Shown in pieces: positions 53,357-60,809 of a stretch of DNA of 64,000 nt. The notes below the pieces were generated by a model. The model was not told the origin of the DNA. It saw only the letters and a list, made by a program, of their open reading frames with translations, and did no database searches. Positions within the stretch are counted from its first letter, which is position 1. Every line of letters starts with the position of its first letter. The DNA is from DASUPK01 sp963747425 (GTDB taxonomy: Bacteria > Actinomycetota > Thermoleophilia > Solirubrobacterales > 70-9). The DNA lies in assembly GCA_963747425.1 (NCBI GenBank), contig CAVVFJ010000008.1, positions 734,580 through 798,579 of the forward strand. The letters are read 5' to 3'. The position numbers and the translations under genes are program-made.

Positions 53357-55000
53357 ATGGCGACTCCCGACCAGGTCGAGGAGAGGACGGCGGTCCACGG
53401 CGGCCGCCTGGTCGCCCAGGCGATGAAGAGCCGCGGCGCGACGAAGCTCTTCAGCCTCTCCGGCGGCCACCTCTTCTCCATCTACGACGGCTGCAAGCAG
53501 GAGGGGATCGACGTGGTGGACACCCGCCACGAGCAGTCCGCCGCCTTCGCCGCGATCGGCTGGGCCAAGGCCACCCGCGAGCCCGGGATCTGCGCGCTCA
53601 CCGCGGGCTGCGGCGTCACCAACGGGATGAGCGCGATCGCCTCGGCGCACGCCGACGGCGTCCCGCTCGTCGCCCTCGGCGGCCGGGCGCCCGAGATGAG
53701 GTGGGGGATGGGCTCGCTTCAGGAGATCGACCACCTGCCCTTCGTCGAGCCGCTGGTCAAGTCCGCGCTCACCGTCAAGGACCCGGGGAAGATCGCCCGA
53801 ACGACCGCGGAGGCGATCGACACCGCGGCGGAGCCGCCCCTCGGCCCGACCTTCGTCGACTATCCGCTCGACGTCGTCTTCTCCGAGGCGGAGGAGGAGA
53901 TCCCGGACCCGCCCGCGGTGCGGGAGCAGATCGCGGACGGCGTGGAGCAGGCCGCGAAGCTGCTCTCCGAGGCCGAGCGCCCGGCGATCATGGCCGGCTC
54001 GAACCTCTACTGGGCCTTCGCCGAGTCCGAGCTGCGCGAGCTGGCCGAGGGGCTCGGCATCCCGGTCTTCCTCAACGGCATGGGCCGCGGCTGCCTGCCG
54101 CCCGACCACGAGCTCTACTTCTCACGCGCCCGGTCGGCCGGGTTGAAGGGGTGCGACGTCGCGCTCGTGATCGGCGTGCCGCTCGACTTCCGGCTCGGCT
54201 TCGGCGGATCGATCTCGGAGGAGGCCAAGCTGATCCAGCTCGACTTCGCTCCCTCGCGCCTGGAGAAGACCAGGCAGCCCGACCTCTCCCTCACCGGCGA
54301 CATCGGCGCGACGATGACCGCGATCCGCGAGTCGGCCACCGGCGACCCCAAGCGCACCGCGGCCTGGGTCGAGGAGCTCCGCCGCACCGAGACCGAGAAG
54401 CGCGCCGAGGAGCAGGAGATGCTCGACGACGACCGCTCGCCGATGCACCCGATGCGCGTCTACCGGGAGCTCGGCGACTTCCTCGACCGCGACGCGATCG
54501 TGGTCGGCGACGGCGGCGACTTCGTCAGCTTCGCCGGCCGCGTCTGGGAGACCTGGGAGCCGGGCACCTGGATGGACCCCGGCCCCTATGGCTGCCTGGG
54601 CGCCGGGCCGGGCCAGGCGATCGGCGCGAAGCTCGCTCACCCCGAGCGCCAGGTCTGCCTGCTGCTCGGCGACGGCGCCTTCGGCTTCTCCGGGATGGAG
54701 TTCGACACGATGGCCCGCCACAACCTGCCGATCGTCGCCGTGATGGGCAACAACGGCATCTGGGCGCTGGAGCATCACCCGATGAAGTTCCTCTACGGCT
54801 ACTCGCTGGCCGCCGAGCTGCGCCCCGAGACCCGCTACGACGAGGTCGTCTCCGCACTCGGCTGCCACGGCGAGCTGGTCCGCTCGCCCGACGAGCTGCG
54901 CCCGGCGCTCGACCGCGCCTTCGCCTCGGGCAAGCCGGCGCTGGTCAACGTGCTCACGGACCCCGAGGTGGTCTACCCGAGGAGGGCGAACCTGGCATGA
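53357..55000 (+). CDS. Thiamine diphosphate-dependent enzyme (acetolactate synthase/oxalyl-CoA decarboxylase-like)
   Basis: 547 residues, three-domain ThDP fold. The PYR domain carries the catalytic Glu59 (DTRHEQSAAFAAIGWAKATREPG) and GCGVTNGMSAIASAHADGVPLVALGG. The central domain is about 190-330. The PP domain carries the ThDP/Mg motif LLLGDGAFGFSGMEFDTMARHNLPIVAVMGNN (GDG...NN, about 438-466). It resembles acetolactate synthase-like and 2-hydroxyacyl-CoA lyase-like proteins; no regulatory ilvN subunit is adjacent, so branched-chain biosynthesis is unlikely. The next gene overlaps by ATGA. Confidence 0.85.
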   Translation: MATPDQVEERTAVHGGRLVAQAMKSRGATKLFSLSGGHLFSIYDGCKQEGIDVVDTRHEQSAAFAAIGWAKATREPGICALTAGCGVTNGMSAIASAHADGVPLVALGGRAPEMRWGMGSLQEIDHLPFVEPLVKSALTVKDPGKIARTTAEAIDTAAEPPLGPTFVDYPLDVVFSEAEEEIPDPPAVREQIADGVEQAAKLLSEAERPAIMAGSNLYWAFAESELRELAEGLGIPVFLNGMGRGCLPPDHELYFSRARSAGLKGCDVALVIGVPLDFRLGFGGSISEEAKLIQLDFAPSRLEKTRQPDLSLTGDIGATMTAIRESATGDPKRTAAWVEELRRTETEKRAEEQEMLDDDRSPMHPMRVYRELGDFLDRDAIVVGDGGDFVSFAGRVWETWEPGTWMDPGPYGCLGAGPGQAIGAKLAHPERQVCLLLGDGAFGFSGMEFDTMARHNLPIVAVMGNNGIWALEHHPMKFLYGYSLAAELRPETRYDEVVSALGCHGELVRSPDELRPALDRAFASGKPALVNVLTDPEVVYPRRANLA

Positions 55001-55272
55001 GCGGAGAGGAAAAGGTCAGCGCCGATCAGGCCCGCAGCGTCGGCGAGCAGATCGGGATCGACTGGGACTCGGCTCCCTTCGACGTGGAGCAGTTCCGCAT
55101 CGGCATGGAGGTCGAGCTGGAGCACGGCACCCAGGACCAGGCGACGAACGTCACCAACGACGATCCGATCGTCACGGGCAAGATCGCCCTCGCGCACCTG
55201 AACGAGTTCGCGGACTACTACACGCGCCTCCAGAAGATGGAGGCGGAGGCCGAGGCGGGCTCCGAGGGTTAG
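54997..55272 (+). CDS. DUF5661-like small protein
   Basis: 91 residues, starting in the stop of the ThDP gene (ATGA). The core GIDWDSAPFDVEQFRIGMEVELEHGTQDQATNVTNDDPIVTGKIALAHLNEFADYYTRL is spaced as in DUF5661 proteins (quoted motif elements: PFDVEQFRIGMEVELEHG and ALAHLNEFADYYTRL). It is acidic, soluble and of unknown function. The overlap with the ThDP gene suggests coupled expression. Confidence 0.75.
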   Translation: MSGEEKVSADQARSVGEQIGIDWDSAPFDVEQFRIGMEVELEHGTQDQATNVTNDDPIVTGKIALAHLNEFADYYTRLQKMEAEAEAGSEG

Positions 55273-55371
55273 TGCCGTCGGCGGCGGTACGCTGGTAGAG
55301 AGCATTCGCCCGGCGGCTCTTCCCCTCTTCCTTCGTGCGAACCCGCATAGAGGGCCGGAAGGTGGAGCTAG

Positions 55372-55737
55372 ATGCCCAAGACGACGATTGAGCCGGCTGC
55401 CGATTGGACCTGCGCGCGCTGCGAGGTGACCGTCAGCTGGACGGCCGATGTGGAGCGCCCGGAGCTGCCCGGGACCTGGATCAGGGACGGCGACGATCTC
55501 TACTGCCTTGCATGCCGCCGTGAGCGGGCCGGCGAGGCAGCGCTGGTTGACCTCGACGAAGGGACCTCGGCCGAGCGACGGCATCAGGTCGAGTCACGCG
55601 CCCGCATCGATTTCGAGATGAAGCGCCGCCCGGAGCGGGAGGACAGCCGGATCGCCAAGTCCTGCCATACCTCCATCAAGGCCGTGCAGCAGGCACGCGT
55701 CCGCCTTGGGATGCAGTCGCGCCGCCCGGCCGCTTAG
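55372..55737 (+). CDS. Zinc-ribbon protein with C-terminal HTH-like region, paralogue 1
   Basis: 121 residues. A four-Cys zinc ribbon (Cys14, Cys17, Cys45, Cys48; WTCARCEVTVSW ... LYCLACRRERAGE). The basic C-terminal half (RARIDFEMKRRPEREDSRIAKSCHTSIKAVQQARVRLGM) resembles a helix-turn-helix with a recognition helix TSIKAVQQAR. Probably DNA-binding. A ribosome-binding site (AAGGTGGAG) precedes the ATG. A clear paralogue lies at 56736, with cysteines at identical positions. Its TAG overlaps the stop of the converging membrane-protein gene. Confidence 0.75.
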   Translation: MPKTTIEPAADWTCARCEVTVSWTADVERPELPGTWIRDGDDLYCLACRRERAGEAALVDLDEGTSAERRHQVESRARIDFEMKRRPEREDSRIAKSCHTSIKAVQQARVRLGMQSRRPAA

Positions 55738-56663
55738 GCAGCCGGAACCGGCAGAACCGCGGTCGCGTCCGGCTCGGGACGCATCCAGAGCCGGTCCACC
55801 ACCGCCCAGCTTGCGAAGCAGAGGGCGCCGGCGGCGGCGGTCGCCGTCAGCAGCGCGCCGGCGGCGGCCTCGGCAGCCACTCCGTTCGTGCCCAGGATGA
55901 GGACCACGGTGGCGGCGCCCAGGCTCGGGCCTACTGGGAAGAGCCCGATCACGGCCAGGCCGATCAGCAGGGCGGTCGAGTCGAACACCGAGGCGTTGAC
56001 GCCGCTCCAGTTGAGCAGCAGCCAGTTGCGGGCGATCTGCAGCACCACCGCGAGGCAGACGAGGGCGATGATCCGGCTGCGGCCGCGCATGCCGCGCAGC
56101 ACGGCGATGCCGGTCCAGAATCCCTCGCGCCGGTGACGAGCGACCCGCTGCATCCCGCCGATCAACACGGCCATCGCTGCGAAGGCGACCAGGGGCGCCC
56201 ACCAGGGGATGCCGAGCGGGGCGACCAGGGTGAAGGAGCAGATCGCGGCGAGGGCGGCCTCGATCACGACGATCGGCAGCTCCGCCGCCAGCAGCACCGG
56301 CGCGCGCGGGCACTCGCGCGGCGATGACCGCCGCAATGCAGCGATCCGGACCGCCAGGCCGAACTGCCCGTTGAAGATGTTTCCCACATAGCCGAGGCTC
56401 GAGGCCCGGTAGAGCCGGCGGCGGCCGACGGTGCCGCCGGCCGCGCCGATGCAGACGCCCCAGGCCTCGCTGCGGACGAGCAGCCAGAGGACGTGGAGCG
56501 CGACGGCCGCGCCGAGCACCCAGAAGGGCGCCGAGCCGAGCGCGACCACGAACTCGTGGCCATGGCCGGCGAGGCCGATGGCCAGTGCGATCGCCACCAG
56601 CGTTCCCCCCGCCAAGCTCACCGCGGTGGGGTGCCGGCGAAGCATCGAACGGATTGCCGCCAC
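55734..56663 (-). CDS. UPF0104/LPG-synthase-TM-like membrane protein
   Basis: About 310 residues with eight or nine hydrophobic segments. SSLGYVGNIFNGQFGLAVRIAALRR near residue 85 and the late LFPVGPSLGAATVVLILG are typical of the UPF0104 family (lysylphosphatidylglycerol synthase membrane domain, AglD-like flippases). The Arg-rich loop matches the family's cytoplasmic motif. It may move a lipid-linked substrate across the membrane (inference). Starts at TTG 56678 or ATG 56645 are equally possible. It lies between, and convergent with one of, the two zinc-ribbon paralogues. Confidence 0.72.
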   Translation of the reverse strand: MAAIRSMLRRHPTAVSLAGGTLVAIALAIGLAGHGHEFVVALGSAPFWVLGAAVALHVLWLLVRSEAWGVCIGAAGGTVGRRRLYRASSLGYVGNIFNGQFGLAVRIAALRRSSPRECPRAPVLLAAELPIVVIEAALAAICSFTLVAPLGIPWWAPLVAFAAMAVLIGGMQRVARHRREGFWTGIAVLRGMRGRSRIIALVCLAVVLQIARNWLLLNWSGVNASVFDSTALLIGLAVIGLFPVGPSLGAATVVLILGTNGVAAEAAAGALLTATAAAGALCFASWAVVDRLWMRPEPDATAVLPVPAA

Positions 56664-56723
56664 CCGCGCGCGGATCAAAGGGGTCGTTCCATGGCAAGCA
56701 GCGTAGCCCTCCTGACCCATCCC

Positions 56724-56729
56724 TACACT
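56724..56729 (+). promoter_or_regulatory. -10 hexamer TACACT, leaderless start of zinc-ribbon paralogue 2
   Basis: TACACT ends six bases before GTG 56736. This start puts all four zinc-ribbon cysteines at the same residue numbers as in paralogue 1, an independent check on it. Confidence 0.55.
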
Positions 56730-56735
56730 GGGTCG

Positions 56736-57098
56736 GTGCCGAACTCCGCCTCCGCGGCGCCCAACACCTGGACCTGTACGCGCTGCGAGGTCACCGTCTC
56801 CTTCTCGCCCGACGTGGTGGACACCGGTCTGCCGGACACCTGGGCCGAGGAGGACGGCGAGCTCTACTGCCTTTCCTGCCGCCGCGACATGGCCGGCGAG
56901 GCCGGCCTCGAGGGCGTCGACGAAGACGTGCCGAACCAGAAGCGCCTCCAGCTCCGCTCGCATGCCCGGATCGAGTTCGAGATCAAGCGCGATCCGACCC
57001 GCGAGGACAACCGGATCGCCAAGGCCTGCGGCACCTCGACCTTCGCCGTCCGCAAGGCACGGGCCCGGCTGGACGGGACCGCCGAAGACCCGGACTGA
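56736..57098 (+). CDS. Zinc-ribbon protein with C-terminal HTH-like region, paralogue 2
   Basis: 120 residues from GTG. Cys14, Cys17, Cys45 and Cys48 form the ribbon (WTCTRCEVTVSFS ... LYCLSCRRDMAGE). The C-terminal half (RIEFEIKRDPTREDNRIAKACGTSTFAVRKARARL) closely parallels paralogue 1. The two differ in regulation: paralogue 1 has a ribosome-binding site, this one is leaderless. Function unknown; a sequence-specific DNA-binding role is likely. Confidence 0.75.
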   Translation: MPNSASAAPNTWTCTRCEVTVSFSPDVVDTGLPDTWAEEDGELYCLSCRRDMAGEAGLEGVDEDVPNQKRLQLRSHARIEFEIKRDPTREDNRIAKACGTSTFAVRKARARLDGTAEDPD

Positions 57099-57107
57099 CG
57101 GGTACCG

Positions 57108-57123
57108 CCCGGTCCGGACCGGG
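57108..57123. promoter_or_regulatory. 16-base perfect palindrome CCCGGTCCGGACCGGG
   Basis: Nine bases after the zinc-ribbon stop and upstream of the TACGGT box of the helicase gene, at about its -35 position. It could be a repressor site or a hairpin ending the upstream mRNA (6-base-pair stem, four-base loop). Confidence 0.45.
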
Positions 57124-57131
57124 GACCCTGC

Positions 57132-57137
57132 TACGGT
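57132..57137 (+). promoter_or_regulatory. Possible -10 box TACGGT of the DEAD-box gene
   Basis: TACGGT would give a leader of roughly 120 bases before ATG 57265. Long leaders are common for cold-inducible DEAD-box helicase mRNAs; no conserved riboswitch was recognised in it. Confidence 0.35.
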
Positions 57138-57264
57138 GGTCCACGTCGGGTCGACCAACCGGGTCCCCGAGAGGTTCCGTTTCCTCCCTCCATTGCGCTC
57201 CGAATGCGCCGTTAGTTGGGGTCACAGGATCTCCAACGCAACGCACATAAGGAGTTAGCAACAC

Positions 57265-58554
57265 ATGTCATCCGAATCATTCGCCGATCTCGGCGTGAGC
57301 AGCCCAGTCCTGGGCGCACTCGCCGAGCGCGGCATAACCGAACCATTCGCGGTGCAGAGGCTTTGCATCGCGGACGTCCTCGAAGGTGAGGACGTCCTCG
57401 TCCAGTCCCCGACCGGATCGGGCAAGACGTTCGCCTTCGGCATCCCGATGGTCGAGCGCATCCAGGCCGACTCGCGCCGCCCCGCGGCCCTCGTCCTGGC
57501 GCCCACCCGCGAGCTCGCCGAGCAGATCGTCGACGAGCTTCGCTCGATCGCGCAGTCCCGAGCTTTGAAGATCGCCCCCGTCTTCGGCGGCGTCGGAATC
57601 CCGGCGCAGGCCAAGAAGGCGGCGCAGGCCCACATCGTCGTCGCGACCCCCGGTCGCCTCGAGGACCTCCTCGAGCGGGGCCATTTCAACCTCAAGCAGA
57701 TCCAGATCCTCGTCCTCGACGAGGCCGACCGGATGCTCGACATGGGCTTCAAGCCCGCCGTCGACCGGATCGTGGCCAAGATGCCGCGCGATCGCCAGAC
57801 GCTGTTCTTCTCGGCGACGCTCGAGGGAGCGGCCGGCAAGCTGGCCGCGGCCTACACGCACGACGCGCGCAGGCACGTCCACGCGCCGAAGGCCGAGAAG
57901 CGGGCGACGAGGCACCACTTCATCCATCTGGGCCACGACGCCAAGGTCGACGCGCTGGTCAAGGAGCTTCGCGACCAGGAGCGCGGCCGCACGCTGGTCT
58001 TCGTCCGCACCAAGCGCGGGGCTGACCGGCTCGTCAAGAAGCTCGGCAACCAGAAGGTGAGGGCGGTCGCCATGCACGGGAACAAGTCCCAGAGCCAGCG
58101 CCGCCGCGCGCTCGCGGACTTCGAGCTCGGCAAGTGCGACACCCTGGTCGCCACCGACGTGGCCTCCCGCGGGATCGACGTCGACGAGATCACGCACGTG
58201 ATCAACTTCGACGCCCCCGAGGACCGCGACACCTACGTGCACCGCACGGGCCGCACCGGCCGAGCGGGCGCCACGGGCGTCGCCGCCAGCTTCGTCCTTC
58301 CCGATCAGCATCGAGAGATGCGCAAAATTGCAAGAGACCTCGGCCTGCATCAAGAGTTCGATGCGGGTCCTGGATTCGAGCACGCCGCTCGCCAGCACTC
58401 CGGCAACGGAGGCGCGAGCGGCAAGAGCTTCAACGGGAAGCGGAATGGCGGTCGCAAGCCCAAGGGCTCACGCAACGGAGGCCCGAGGTCGTACAGCGCG
58501 CGCCCATCGCGCAACGGCCGTGGGCGCCGAAAGGCAGGCTCCGGGCGCCGCTAG
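57265..58554 (+). CDS. DEAD-box ATP-dependent RNA helicase (RhlE/CshA type)
   Basis: 429 residues. All helicase motifs are present: Q motif (ITEPFAVQRLCI), I SPTGSGKT, Ia APTRELAEQ, Ib TPGRLEDLL, II DEAD, III SAT, IV LVFVRTKRGAD, V ATDVASRGIDVDE, VI HRTGRTGRAG. A basic, Gly/Asn/Arg-rich tail (from about 365) suits RNA binding. Unwinds short RNA duplexes in ribosome assembly or mRNA decay. AAGGAG precedes the ATG by nine bases, at the end of a 166-base non-coding leader. Confidence 0.93.
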   Translation: MSSESFADLGVSSPVLGALAERGITEPFAVQRLCIADVLEGEDVLVQSPTGSGKTFAFGIPMVERIQADSRRPAALVLAPTRELAEQIVDELRSIAQSRALKIAPVFGGVGIPAQAKKAAQAHIVVATPGRLEDLLERGHFNLKQIQILVLDEADRMLDMGFKPAVDRIVAKMPRDRQTLFFSATLEGAAGKLAAAYTHDARRHVHAPKAEKRATRHHFIHLGHDAKVDALVKELRDQERGRTLVFVRTKRGADRLVKKLGNQKVRAVAMHGNKSQSQRRRALADFELGKCDTLVATDVASRGIDVDEITHVINFDAPEDRDTYVHRTGRTGRAGATGVAASFVLPDQHREMRKIARDLGLHQEFDAGPGFEHAARQHSGNGGASGKSFNGKRNGGRKPKGSRNGGPRSYSARPSRNGRGRRKAGSGRR

Positions 58555-58640
58555 GGCACCGGACATTCGTCCAATAGGCGAGGTCTGCCGAAAACTACGG
58601 GGGTAAGCGCGAGCGAGGTGGTCGATGGCTGGAGTGAGCC

Positions 58641-60062
58641 ATGTACCAGGCACCCGACAGCGCGACCGTCTCGCCGCCCCCGACGCTCGATCCCGAGCTG
58701 CCGGTCGTCTCGACCAACGGCGAGCGGTTCCCGGTCGCCGAGAAGCTGCCGGACCATCACCGCCGCTTCTACATCCCGCTGCGGGTCAAGCTCGTCTTCG
58801 TCGCGCTCTGCAGCCTGGGCTGGGTCGGCTTCTCGCTGTGGCTTGCGATCCCCTGGATCAACGAGCTCGGCCAGTCGATCACCGTCCCGGTCGCGGCGGC
58901 GGTGATCGCCGGCATCGCGATCATCCCCGGCTATCTCAACGCGCACCTGATCAGCTCGCTGCTGATCGACAAGGCGCCTCCGCTCCGCTTCGACCTCGAC
59001 TTCCCGACGACCACCCTGATCGTGGCCTGCTTCAACGAGGAGGACGTGATCGAGGAGACGCTCGACTACGCCTGCGCGCAGGACTACCCGGGCGAGTTCC
59101 ACATCCTGGTCGCCGATGACGGCTCCACGGACAGGACGGTCGAGCTGGCCACCATGCGCGCGGAGCACGACGAGCGGATCTCGGTCCGCAGCTATCCCCA
59201 CGGTGGCAAGGCGAACACGCTGAACCATGCGCTCAACGACGTCCACACTCCGCTTACCGCCACGGTCGATGCCGACACGCTGCTGATGCCCGAGGCGGTC
59301 AAGCGCTGCGTCGCCCGCCTGCTGGTCTCGCCCCCGAGCACCGTCGCCGTCGCCGGCGCCGTCTTCGTCCGCAACTCTCGCAAGAACCTGCTCACCTCGG
59401 CTCAGGAGTGGGACTACTTCCTCGGGATCGCCTCGATCAAGCGGCAGCAGGGCCTCTTCCAGGGGACGCTGGTCGCGCAGGGCGCCTTCAGCGTCTACAA
59501 GACCGACGCGGTCAAGGAGGTCGGGGGCTGGCCGGATCGGATCGGCGAGGACATCGTCCTCACCTGGGCGATGATGGACAAGGGCGCCGGCGTCACCTAC
59601 GAGAAGACCGCAGTCGCCTTCACCGATGCGCCCGAGACCGCCAAGGCCTTCGCCAAGCAGCGCCGCCGCTGGGCGAGGGGCATGATCGAGGGGCTGCGCG
59701 AGTTCGGTCCCGCGCTGATCAAGGGCCGCCGCGCCTACGCCCACTCGGTGATCGTCGACTACGTCTTCCCGTACGTCGATTTCGTCTTCTCGATCGCCTT
59801 CCCCGTCGGGATCATCCTCGCCATCGGCTGGCAGAACTACGCGATCGTCGGCCCGCTCACCCTTCTCGTGCTCCCGCTCAACATGATCCTCTCGGGAATC
59901 ATGTTCAAGCTCAGCCGTGACTCCTTCGAGGAGGTCGGCCTGCGCGTCCGCAAGAACAAGAAGGGCTTCTTCAGCTACCTGCTGCTCTACCAGTTCTTCA
60001 TGTCCCCGGTCTCCGTGGTCGGGTACACGCAGGAGCTCTTCAAGACCAAGCGGAACTGGTAG
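58641..60062 (+). CDS. Processive membrane glycosyltransferase, GT2 family (NodC/BcsA/PgaC-like)
   Basis: 473 residues. Two N-terminal helices (about 48-100), a cytosolic GT2 domain with VADDGSTDRT, TVDADTL, the GEDIVLTW block (TED-like) and QRRRWARGM (Q-x-x-RW), then three to four C-terminal helices. This layout is that of polysaccharide synthases making beta-linked polymers such as chitin-, cellulose- or poly-GlcNAc-like chains; the sugar cannot be inferred. GGAGTGA precedes the ATG. No partner deacetylase or export genes are adjacent. Confidence 0.87.
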   Translation: MYQAPDSATVSPPPTLDPELPVVSTNGERFPVAEKLPDHHRRFYIPLRVKLVFVALCSLGWVGFSLWLAIPWINELGQSITVPVAAAVIAGIAIIPGYLNAHLISSLLIDKAPPLRFDLDFPTTTLIVACFNEEDVIEETLDYACAQDYPGEFHILVADDGSTDRTVELATMRAEHDERISVRSYPHGGKANTLNHALNDVHTPLTATVDADTLLMPEAVKRCVARLLVSPPSTVAVAGAVFVRNSRKNLLTSAQEWDYFLGIASIKRQQGLFQGTLVAQGAFSVYKTDAVKEVGGWPDRIGEDIVLTWAMMDKGAGVTYEKTAVAFTDAPETAKAFAKQRRRWARGMIEGLREFGPALIKGRRAYAHSVIVDYVFPYVDFVFSIAFPVGIILAIGWQNYAIVGPLTLLVLPLNMILSGIMFKLSRDSFEEVGLRVRKNKKGFFSYLLLYQFFMSPVSVVGYTQELFKTKRNW

Positions 60063-60095
60063 CCCGGAAGCGGTGCGCCGCGACGCGGCGCCGGC

Positions 60096-60479
60096 TCAGG
60101 CCCCAGTCGGCCAGTGCTCCAGCTCGACCTCCGGCATCGGGAAGTCCTTCAGATTGCCGGTCGCCAGGCGCGCCCCCGCCGAGACGGCCGCCGCGGCGAC
60201 CAGGCAATCGGACTGACTCAGAGTCACACCCTGCGCAGCGAAGTCACGCCGCCAGTTTCCCGCCAGCTCCCCCTCCCGGGCGGTGAGGGGCACCGTATGA
60301 AGCGCTCCGATCAGCCGGCGTATCGCATCCACCTCCCTAGGGCGGGCGCCTCGCCAGAGCTCGTACACATTGATCGCGCAGATCAGCGGCACAGGCTCCG
60401 TCGCGCTCACCTCGCGGAGGCGCTGCGCGGCCGGTCGATCGCGCAGCACCTCGATCAGCACCGTGGTGTCGAGGAGCAG
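60096..60479 (-). CDS. PIN-domain ribonuclease toxin, VapC-like
   Basis: About 127 residues. The PIN fold acidic residues are visible: Asp in LLLDTTVLIEVL, Glu in NVYELWRGA, and Asp in TLSQSDCLVAAAA, then ATGNLKDFP. The first usable ATG/GTG/TTG start (GTG 60461) would remove the catalytic first Asp. The frame is open back to the TGA of the antitoxin (60488-60486), so initiation probably occurs at CTG 60479, coupled to the antitoxin stop (inference). Such toxins cleave tRNA or rRNA. Confidence 0.75.
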   Translation of the reverse strand: MLLDTTVLIEVLRDRPAAQRLREVSATEPVPLICAINVYELWRGARPREVDAIRRLIGALHTVPLTAREGELAGNWRRDFAAQGVTLSQSDCLVAAAAVSAGARLATGNLKDFPMPEVELEHWPTGA

Positions 60480-60485
60480 TACCGC

Positions 60486-60725
60486 TCAGCCCACCCGGCG
60501 TTCGTCCCCTCGCCTCTGTTCTCGAACCCAGGCGGCCGGATCCTCATCCCATTCGTGCCCCTCGTCATCAATTGAGCCGATCGAGGCGAGGATGTCGTCC
60601 CAGCGACTCTCCTCGTCAAGAGTGCGCTTGAGCACCCGCGCGATGAAGGCACTCCGCCTTCGCTTCCCGACTCTCTTGTCCAGCTCGGCCACGAGCTCAT
60701 CCTCGAGGCTTATGTGTAAACGCAT
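60486..60725 (-). CDS. VapB-like antitoxin
   Basis: 79 residues. The N-terminus (MRLHISLEDELVAELDKRVGKRRRSAFIARVLKRTLDEE) is a ribbon-helix-helix DNA-binding fold. The C-terminal part (DEGHEWDEDPAAWVREQRRGDE) is acidic and flexible, suited to covering the toxin active site. It sits directly upstream of the PIN toxin in the same frame. CAAACT (60737-60732 on this strand) is six bases before the ATG, indicating a leaderless mRNA, and would be the autoregulated promoter. Confidence 0.78.
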   Translation of the reverse strand: MRLHISLEDELVAELDKRVGKRRRSAFIARVLKRTLDEESRWDDILASIGSIDDEGHEWDEDPAAWVREQRRGDERRVG

Positions 60726-60731
60726 GTGCGC

Positions 60732-60737
60732 AGTTTG
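60732..60737 (-). promoter_or_regulatory. -10 hexamer CAAACT, leaderless start of the vapBC-like operon
   Basis: CAAACT, six bases before the antitoxin ATG on the minus strand. It diverges from the hydrolase-cyclase gene. Confidence 0.4.
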
Positions 60738-60809
60738 GCACACAAGCGTGTCGGGGCCGGTTTCGATCTGTTTCGTTGGGGCGGGGATACGATTCGGCTC
60801 AGGATTGCG

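Noticed and set aside
53357..55000. Annotating the ThDP enzyme as IlvB acetolactate synthase.
   Set aside because: No ilvN or ilvC neighbour is present, and the sequence is equally compatible with oxalyl-CoA or 2-hydroxyacyl-CoA lyase-type enzymes.
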